Origin: Telmatactis stephensoni
Taxonomy: Eukaryota; Cnidaria; Anthozoa; Actiniaria; Isophelliidae
Length of the DNA stretch: 64,000 bases
Reading direction: 5' to 3'
Assembly: GCA_029948255.1 (NCBI GenBank)
Contig: JALIZF010001367.1
Location: 186,001 to 250,000 of the forward strand
The notes under the pieces: generated by a model
The model's database searches: none
Told to the model about the DNA's origin: nothing
What the model saw: only the letters and a program-made list of their open reading frames with translations
Part shown: in pieces, positions 56,326 through 64,000 of the stretch
Numbering within the stretch: position 1 is the first letter of the stretch
How the letters are laid out: every line of letters starts with the position of its first letter
Made by a program: the position numbers and the translations under genes

Positions 56326-57835
56326 GGACATGGTGTTTTCAAAAAATGACACATGAAACCTTACAAGCTTTGATAGAAAATTCATTTTCATTGAGGGAAA
56401 AATTGAAAAAGCCTTAATGCAATTGTTCAAAGAAAAATGTAAAAAGAATAATAATTGCCTTATCAGTTAAGACAAAAAGAGCCAAAAGACTGACCAGAAG
56501 AGAAAATGTTGTATTTCTGTCATGATAAGAAAGATGGAGACAAACAAACAATCACTGAGACAGTAGTGCTCCTTCACTGATGTTTAATCAGTTCCTTTTT
56601 ATTCATTTAACAAGTATAGCTTGTTTGTATATTATACACAACGATGTAGGACTGATCACAATCTCAAACTCTCAAACAAAGGCAAACGAGTGAGAGACTG
56701 CCGACATATTTGTGGGAACTGGTTTGTCAGTGAACACCAAGTTTTTGTTTTTCTCAGTTGAAAATGAAAATCTGCTACAATTATGTTTGTGTTTGAATTG
56801 CCAGCTATTTTGTGTGAAATGATATGTCTTATCTCACTTGGAATCTCTTTGATCTTACCTTACAAATATGTTTTCAACCCGACTTGACCTTGACCAGCGT
56901 TTTCAGAAATCAAAAAAACCGCTAGAGCAAAGACTGCTCTGGTCACCATGGCAATCAACTGAAATTTTTTGTAACACCTGGTTAGTAGATAAATGCTTTC
57001 TTCACCTATTGTTGTGATTATCAGATCCTAAATGGGCAGATAAATTTGGCAAACTACTTCACCTTGCATTTCAATTCTGCACTTAATAGACGTTTACCAG
57101 AAACATTGGTTCTATAGAGTGTTTTTCGTTCGTTACGCAACCTTGAACTGATCCCTTGAAAGGAAGCGATATATGGCTCCCCTTCCTCCATCGATCCCCC
57201 TCTCTTTAGGGTTGTTACACAGGCTATGGTTGTGCCAGGATTCTAATTATTTCCAAAACTTCTTGAAGACAATAAAACTGCCTCGGGGCAGAACACTCTT
57301 GATAACTGAACACAGTTCTTTGTCAGGACCAAAAATATTTAATCAACAAGTGAATTGTATGGTAGTGTCCTTGCATATCTGGCTTTTTGCTTTACATGAC
57401 GATTTTTCAATCGAAATAAAACTTGACAACAAACAAGCCAACAATAGCCGACAACTTTGTGGTGTTTTGGCTCCATGCACGTGTGAATGTGAGATTTCAG
57501 ACAGTTTGATTGACATGCCTTGTATTTAAAAGCACAAATGTCATTCAATCTCGCCGTTTATGGCGATTACATTGGTTGTACGATTTCATTGCTTTTAATA
57601 TTTATCGGCAAATTTGCGATGGTTAGACAAAATGTAAAATTTATCCTGGCAAGTATAATATTTTATACAATGCATGAATAGTAATTTTTGCATATTCAGG
57701 CAGTCTTGACGGTACTGGTTCAACATAGGCCTACGAATACAGCCGCTACAGTAAAATGGGGCAAGCTGTTAAGTTTAATAGCGGCTGTTTTCCAAGTTTG
57801 TAGGCTAGCCAATAGCAATGGAACGATTGATCCAT
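56326..57835. other. no gene recognised
   Basis: Mixed sequence without domains or clear repeats. The open frame 57173-57529 (+) has no recognisable feature or splice context. Confidence 0.45.
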
Positions 57836-57985
57836 GAGCACGATTGGAGCTTGATAAAGGCACCATGAGCACGGTTTAGGCACGATGAAAGGTGCTATAG
57901 GCACGATTGAGGCACGATGGAAGGCGCTATAGGCACGATTGAGGCACGAAAAAGTCATGACGAAAGGCACAATGGGCACGATCAA
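57836..57985. repeat. GGCACGAT minisatellite
   Basis: Repeating words GGCACGATTGAGGCACGATG and AAGGCGCTATA, period about 32-36 bp, four or so degenerate copies. Confidence 0.8.
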
Positions 57986-58940
57986 CATTGACCTAGCTAT
58001 TCTATTACCGGTCCTAAAGCTGGTATTTTTCAAATTTCTCCCTAACTAGGAGCCTTCAAACATTGAAAAGATCCAGAATTGTAGACAATTTTATATACAC
58101 CTGCAAAATTCTAAAACTGATAAGGAAACTGAAATGTACAGCATTTTATAAAACATTTTGCATGTTTGATCTTTGATGATTAGCGGCACTTTTTTGAAAT
58201 CACGTTTTTATTGACTATCAGGTCAAGTGTTATGAGCAAGTAACTGCAGTTTTGAGGTGTACTTGAACTATATTTTTGTAATGTGTAATCTTAATAACAG
58301 GTATTTTTGAGTTTTTGGAATAAAAACCCAAATCTTGTGTCGTGCGCAGTGCCCAAAATGATATTATAACCAGGGGTAATATATTTATTTTGCTGAAAAT
58401 TCAAAAACAGTATAAGATTATTCATTGAACAATCCATTGACATAAAATTTGTGGCAAATTGCTATGTTTGTTTTTATGCCATTCAAAAATGCGTGACAGT
58501 ATGGTGGGACAACAATTTATTGGGTCACCGATTATTCTCAAGCTGAACATCAGAAAATTGCCGAAACTTTCAGAAGATAATTTCCTCGATAACACATAAA
58601 AAATATCAGCTACCCAGCTTTTTTCAATATATGATTTTGATTTTAGCTTGTTAATGATGCCATGTGAAAATACTCTATAGTGCTATCTAATTAACCAATA
58701 TAATTTCCATAAAATTGCACAATTTAGCATTACAAATATTTCACAGATATACTGTACTCTAGCTCAAATAGACATTAGAAATACAAAATTAGCATTAAAT
58801 TCCTTGGTAGATTGGATGTAACAAATTGAAGACGTCTTACTGTGGAACGACCTTTTAGCACAAAACAACACAGAATAATGATCAAGTTGTTGGAAAAACT
58901 TTGAACAATTTCCCAGGGTCCTTTAGTTGTTGTTACTCAC
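57986..58940. other. no gene recognised
   Basis: AT-rich; may hold 3' sequence of the spliced gene at 58941-59900 but no further exon was identified. Confidence 0.4.
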
Positions 58941-59900
58941 TGATAAAGAAATTCATGCCTGCATAGAGCACAATCAAGAATCCCATACAATCAACAACTA
59001 TTTCACAATTGTCTGTATTAGCTAGTGCAAAATATAGATGATTACAATATAATAAAAATCACTAAACTATGCATACTGCAGACATAAACAAACAAAAGTG
59101 GTACCATAAATGAGTAAGTAAGCACACAAATACACTCAATAGATTAGATATAAAAATAATCAAAATTACCTCTGCATCCATTTACCACAGTACAACAATG
59201 CGCCATGTTGATTTGTTCCACAAACTGCTCTAGCTGTGATGTCATTGCTATGTTGAATTTCACTGGAAGGTCAACTGAAATCACACTGTCCCTTTGATTG
59301 ATTTTTGCCCTAAAATAAGAAATAAGTTATGAATGTTATCATTTGCAAATACTTAAAAACTAACTTGAAATATATAATAATAGTATATCAAACGTGTACA
59401 TGAAGGTCACCAAGGCTAATTAGGGACTAAGAATGTGAAAATAGTTGACGATAACTAGTTAGATGTGGATAAAAAGTTATCGATAACTAAAAACGCTTTG
59501 TTCTCAAATTGAAATGAACACAGTGTTATCGACAGTTGCTAAAGATCAGAAAATTATTGACTAGAATGATAAGTTATGCGACACCGACACACCGTTTCTG
59601 TGTGATGGATGCCTTTTCTGGGGAACTAAGGCAGTCATCACTGCTTGCTGAGGGCAAATATTCAGAATCTGACTTGTCAGAAAAGATTGCTGTCTGATCT
59701 TCAGGGTGAATGAAATCTTCCACAGCCTTAGAAGAATAAAATGCACGTCCTTCTCTGTTTATCCATTTGAAGCCCTTCGTGGTCTTCTCGATTTTTCAAC
59801 CAAGCTTGATAAGATCTTCATTTGAAAGATTAATTCGTGATCCAGTTCCTACACCATGTGTAGTGTGGGCCTCCAGTGAGCGCTTTTTGCTGTGAAACAT
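58941..59900 (-). pseudogene. small spliced gene of unknown function, in-frame stop in exon 1
   Basis: Three exons with agreeing phases: 59900-59593 (MFHSKKRSLEAHTTHGVGTG ... TTKGFKWINREGRAFYSSKA ... SDSEYLPSASSDD), 59309-59170 (INQRDSVISVDLPVKFNIAM, LEQFVEQINMAHCC) and 59012-58941 (DNCEIVVDCMGFLIVLYAGM). An in-frame TGA at 59796-59798 separates the first 34 codons from the rest. Good splice sites (CG/GTGTGT, attttag, GCAGAG/GTAATT, AATACAG, ATCA/GTGAGT). The W-x-N-x-x-G-R-x-F-x-S block loosely recalls small DNA-binding modules, but I do not recognise the family. Translation from a downstream start or a recoded stop is possible; a pseudogene is more likely. Confidence 0.5.
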
Positions 59901-60737
59901 TTTTTATGCGAAAACTCCAGGTTATTTCAACAAGTAACTTCCACACAAACTCAAGACATACAAGCATCGCTTGAATACAAGGGGCTTCGTGTTACACGTT
60001 GATCTGCGCATGTCCAATAGATATTGCTATGGATTACGTCACTTGTTTTGACTAATTGGCGTCCTTCGCAAAATCGTCGCCAATTCTGCCTTTTACTCGG
60101 GTTTACCGCCATTGTTATGAGTCAGCATTGATTGAAATATGGTACATAACAAACCTTTATTGATGTCCCAAGACATAAATCAAAATGGCGGCAATTTGTT
60201 GTGCTTTGAGCGTTTCATGGCCAATTTAACAGTGACTGGCAGACCTTAGAATGTTATGACCTTAGAATGTTATTAGAATGCCCAAAATTAATTAAAGTGA
60301 GAATATGGAACTTGGCACAGAAGTAATATAAGAAAAAAAGAAGCTTTTCACAGCAGCCAGAAGCAAAATAATAGATGTGCAAAGAATGGGCTGTTGCCAA
60401 CTGTTGCATTGAGATCAGCATTCCATTCGTTTTGCTGGGATTCAGGACCAGGTTGGCCTCGTTTGATCATTTATCAAGCTTGTTGATAGTTGCGTTCATA
60501 GAGGAAACGCCATCTCTAAGATTAATGGGCTTGTGGTGTATGCTAGTTTATTTGACTTTTATGCAGTTTGTAATGAGTTATCTAATCAATCATTCTGTTG
60601 ACTATGTATACTTTTTAATCCAAAAAGGTGATTCGATGGTTCACTACTTTTTTATAAGGCTATTGGACTCTAAATCAGGAAATACATCTTGTATTAATTT
60701 GAAATCTATAACTTTATTTACAAATGTACATTGCTAT
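59901..60737. other. no gene recognised
   Basis: The plus-strand open frame 60375-60776 is hydrophobic but has no recognisable domain and overlaps the antisense of the BEN-gene-3 end. Nothing else seen. Confidence 0.45.
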
Positions 60738-63074
60738 TTACAATTCATTGTTCTTGCCCCTGGGCTTTCTCCTTAACATTTCGTCGATTCTTGAAATACA
60801 CTCTTTCCACACTCTTTCCTTATCTCCCTCCCCAACCTCAAAAAATCTATAAATAATGTGTTTCACAGTTTCTAACTTAGCGAGATCGAGCTGTCCTTCC
60901 CCCTTGTCCCAGCACAGTTCTTATTGCTCGCTTCGCTCGCAGCTTACTATTCGTGCAAAGCTCGAGCTCTTCAGCGATTTTCTCGTGACGTCAAAAAACG
61001 TCATCATAATCAGTTAACGTTAATGCATGGTCAGTGGTCACTGGATATACAAGTTGTGGATATAAAAGAGTGTTGGTAAGTATGTTGTAATGGATTTCTT
61101 TTGTATCTTTGACTGGTAAATAATTAGGGAAATTTTGCTTATTGTTCTTTTAATTTAGTCAGTCTTGAATCAATTTTGAGGTAAGTTGAAACTTAAGTTT
61201 TTGTGCTATCATGTTCGATATCATGTCAAATTCAACCCTCATTCGTCAGTGCAAATATTTATAAAGGTCACAGGCTAGTGACGTTTTACAGGCAGTTTTG
61301 TGATGGTTTTAGAGAAAGACAATGATCTTTTATGAGTTTGTCCGTACTTTTGTTGCTGCCTGTAAAACGTCACTACTAAAGAAACAGCCTTTGACCTTTA
61401 TGAATATTTGTAGATAGCACAAAAGCTTGGGTTTCAGCTTACCGATCTAACACGATCACGCAGCTTGATAATTCTCTCAAAACTGATTCAAAGACTGACT
61501 AAAATTAAAAGAACAATAAGCAAAATTTGTATTAACAATATTGCTAATTATTTACCAGTCAAAGATACAAAAGAAATCCATTAAAATTCACTTACCAACG
61601 CAATTTTATAACCACAACTACTTGTACGTTTACTTAGTGTTTCACGGGTTAAATTACCCACTCTCAATTGTTGCTGTATACCTTGCATACTCGCAGCACT
61701 TCACTTTCTATTAGAAATGGCTAGTTTACACGTTCTTCAGGTGTGAACAATCGCTTTACGACTCTAGTGGCAAAGTGACCCACAAATAAGGCAGACTCTT
61801 TTGCTCTCACGCAAAATGCTTCCAAGGACTCATCTACAAGCTGGTGACTTTTCATTGCTTCTGGTTTGTATGTTTCTTTGGGGCTTTGGCTGTTTTGGTC
61901 GAAGTCGCTCCTCCAGGTTGTTCAAACGCATCATGATGGTGGCTTGATTTTGAAGGATCTCCTCCAACATCAATTCAATTGGTGGTTGGAACATTTAGCA
62001 GCGGAGTGAGGTCTGTAAGGACTAGAAGTACACCAGGTGTCGACATCATGACTGATTGCTCGTCTGTTGGTTGGTCACATGGTGGGTCTATGTCAAGACT
62101 AACTAGCTGGTCGTTATCATTGTCATTATCTGGTTGTGGTGGCACGACTGGTGTCTGTGGTGGTATGACTGGTGTCTGTGGTGGTACAACTGGTAATTGT
62201 GGTGGCAGGACTTCTTGTGGCCCATGACTGCTTAACTGTACAAATTTAGAAAACACCGTTTTGTAGTGATATAAACCCAGAATCATTATTTCCTAGTCAT
62301 TTGATTACTGCAATTTTCGTTATCATGTGAACTCTGACCTCCAAATAGTCTGTTACAATTATTTGGGTTTTTGCTTCCGCCCACTTTAAACAAACATAAA
62401 TACTCATAAAAGATCCCTAAAACCCTACAAAATTGCCCAATATGAGCTTTAGGTAATTCGTAACAGCTTAAAAGTTAAGTATTAGTATGATCTTCGTATT
62501 TTTAACTTTTGGTTTTGATTGATGGAAGCCAATTTCGCGAAAACCAGTCGAGTGTTTATGTGTTGGAGTTTGCATAAATTATGAAAATTGCAGTAACGTA
62601 CATCTTAACGAGTGGTCACACTTAAATGACAGCAGCCACTACAACTTGCAACAATAATTAAACTTCTTTTTACCTTTTTCTTTTTGAGAGGGGCCTTTTT
62701 ATTGTCAGCTGCAGGAGGTTCATTTTCTTTGTTCACAGATTTTCTCTTCCTCTTTCTTGGCACTTTCTTGGGCGGCAGCTTCTCCTCGGCCTCGTCAGAG
62801 CTCTCTAGAAGGGACCGTACACTGGATTGTTGTAAATTTCTCTCCAGATCTTTTGAAGCTCCTCCTTTTTATCTGGTGAAATTTATCTTAAATTATCTTG
62901 TGAGATACTTACCATTAAGTGTTACGATTTCTGCCCCATAGCCCTGCCATTTGACTTTACTTCCTCTTTTGTGGATCCTCCTAATTTTTTTGTTTCAACT
63001 ATCAGTAAAGTTTTGTCAGAATTAAAATAGACCAGAGCAGAATCTGGGATTTTTGTTGAAGTACGCAGAGTCAT
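60738..63074 (-). pseudogene. BEN-domain gene 3, frameshifted
   Basis: Coding order: 63074-about 62930 (MTLRTSTKIPDSALVYFNSD ... frameshift ... KWQGYGAEIVTLN, an N-terminal module like that of the CACTA-1 BEN protein), about 62855-62674 (DEAEEKLPPKKVPRKRKRKS, basic), 62240-about 61860 (Pro-rich VPPQTPVIPPQTPVVPPQ, shift near 61977, coiled coil EEILQNQATIMMRLNNLEER), about 61865-61710 (SLEAFCVRAKESALFVGHFA, VVKRLFTPEERV: first half of BEN) and about 60905-60738 (LDLAKLETVKHIIYRFFEVG, DKERVWKECISRIDEM, stop: second half). At least two frameshifts. A fold-back element lies in the last intron. Same architecture as the CACTA-1 accessory gene. Confidence 0.7.
61045..61630. mobile_element. fold-back element in BEN gene 3
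   Basis: Arms include AAGTTGTGGATATAAAAGAG, GTTGGTAAG, GGATTTCTTTTGTATCTTTG, TTATTGTTCTTTTAATTT and GTGACGTTTTACAGGCAG, each mirrored between 61360 and 61625. Nearly the whole 580 bp would fold on itself. No coding capacity. Confidence 0.8.
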
Positions 63075-63890
63075 GTTAATGTTATCTAGCTTTGGTTGAA
63101 GTGCGGTGTCCAGGAGTTGGATAGACGCCGTTTTATAGCCAGACAGAAAAGTGGGAGTTTTTTATAAAAGCCAGTAACACTATGTTAATTTCCGCAGTTA
63201 TCACTTCTGGTGACAGTCGGATGAGAACAAAAACCTTTTTGCCGAGTACTTTTCTTTGCTTTTCGCTATGGAAGAACGATTTATTAAGAAACTAGCTGGC
63301 ATTTGTAGTGATTAGATTTTAATATTTCATTGAAAATCACTCTTCGAGGGAAAAATAGAGCAAGTTTTATTTGATAAATATGGTGTCTAGGAAGAAATTC
63401 CAAATGAAACAGGAAACCCAAGCTATATTATTGTAGACTCGAATTTCCATGTGCTTCATTTAGATATTGTCCGCCATTGGAGATGACATTTTTAAATAAG
63501 TTTTTAGCATTTTTTCTTCGGTATTATTGTTGTTCTTTTCAAATGATAGAATTACCGTTTACAAATCTAGAGGAGATTTCTTTTTGAATATTTTGCTGAT
63601 TCATAGAAGATTTTAAAGCTTAATCGATGGTACTTGAAATAATAATAATAAACATTCTAGGATCATGCTGCACATCATAAGAGTGAACTCAAGAAAATGA
63701 ATAAATTTGAAATAGGAGGCATGAAAAGTCAGTGAAATTTAAGGTAAAATTAGCAAATCTCAGTCCAGTATCCTTAATAAAGAGTGATTAGTACATGATT
63801 TGAATGCACATAAGGAAATCTACACTGAGTCATCTGTCTAAAAAAATGTGAAATCACAGAGTGAATCATTCCAATTTTATTCTGTCAAGT
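63075..63890. other. no gene recognised
   Basis: Upstream flank of BEN gene 3 and of the plus-strand ORF at 63891. No CCTAGG or TCATGA array, repeat or domain seen. Confidence 0.45.
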
Positions 63891-64000
63891 GATATAGAAA
63901 CAAATCCTGGTCCTATTGATCCCATTAAGACTATCTAAGCACCTTATAGTCAAGACAATGTACTATTGTTTAGGTTGAATGCAGGTAACCAGTGTGTAGC
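63891..64000 (+). pseudogene. 2A-like motif and start of a mobile-element ORF, cut by the window end
   Basis: The frame reads SSDIETNPGPIDPIKTI, then TAA (63936-63938), then APYSQDNVLLFRLNAGNQCV to the edge. DIETNPGP fits the 2A ribosome-skipping consensus DxExNPGP. The following block resembles the start of a protein domain found in ORFs of animal mobile elements; this is a weak recollection. The stop between them suggests damage in this copy. Confidence 0.6.

Noticed and set aside
60375..60776. 133-codon plus-strand ORF
   Set aside because: Hydrophobic but featureless, and its end overlaps the antisense of the last exon of BEN gene 3, which has recognisable sequence.

Overview
The window is nuclear DNA of a metazoan, AT-rich and packed with transposable elements. 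Spliced genes with GT-AG introns, THAP, BEN, DM and C2H2 domains, and animal-type elements (CR1/L2-like LINEs, a Penelope element, BEL/Pao gag, a Helitron with helicase-endonuclease fusion, CACTA, Tc1/mariner, TTAA elements) point to a marine invertebrate. A cnidarian is my best guess, because it combines a DM domain with this element mix; a sponge or another invertebrate is not excluded. Almost every recognisable gene belongs to a mobile element. I see no well-conserved housekeeping gene.

Layout. 1-3525: a THAP/DDE transposase running off the left edge (broken by one 13-bp duplication) and a Ulp1-type protease gene, both on the minus strand. 3526-7832: little except a TTAA element at 6057-6500 and one orphan exon. 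7833-22855: a minus-strand LINE whose reverse transcriptase is split by a 13.8-kb CACTA (EnSpm) transposon, 8551-22375, flanked by a GA target duplication. This CACTA has arrays of the palindromic word TTCCTAGGAA at both ends. It carries two divergent multi-exon genes fed from one short intergenic region: a Tnp2-type transposase (+) and a BEN-domain protein (-) that could serve as the array-binding accessory factor. 23389-23818: a fold-back element. 24139-24975: exon remnants. 24985-36245: a second LINE (endonuclease plus RT, minus) split in its 3' region by a 7.5-kb TA-flanked element, 25430-32920. That element contains two Tc1/mariner-type transposases, a DM-domain gene, a PB1-like/zinc-knuckle gene and a Cys-rich ORF. 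The LINE endonuclease is split again by a TTAA element.

36246-40938: a kinase relic, a two-exon RPA-like gene and a helicase relic. 40954-47660: a 5'-truncated Helitron helicase-endonuclease ORF on the minus strand. Its endonuclease is split by a 3.6-kb CACTA-type element (41092-44703, ATG duplication, TTTCATGAAA-type arrays) that itself holds a Penelope fragment with a hammerhead ribozyme. A 138-bp insert with an 11-bp duplication interrupts the helicase. 47809-52900: a spliced P-loop ATPase gene, cut upstream by retroelement debris (52903-54060). 54687-63080: two more BEN-domain genes, both damaged, each carrying fold-back elements, around a small unassigned spliced gene. 63891-64000: a 2A-like motif leading into the start of another element ORF.

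The two most unusual units are the CACTA with its paired transposase and BEN genes and palindrome arrays, and the TA-flanked composite carrying a DM-domain gene. Four insertions (CACTA 1, the CACTA 2 copy, the TTAA element and the 138-bp insert) can be verified from the sequence, because deleting the insert plus one target-site copy restores the interrupted reading frame exactly.
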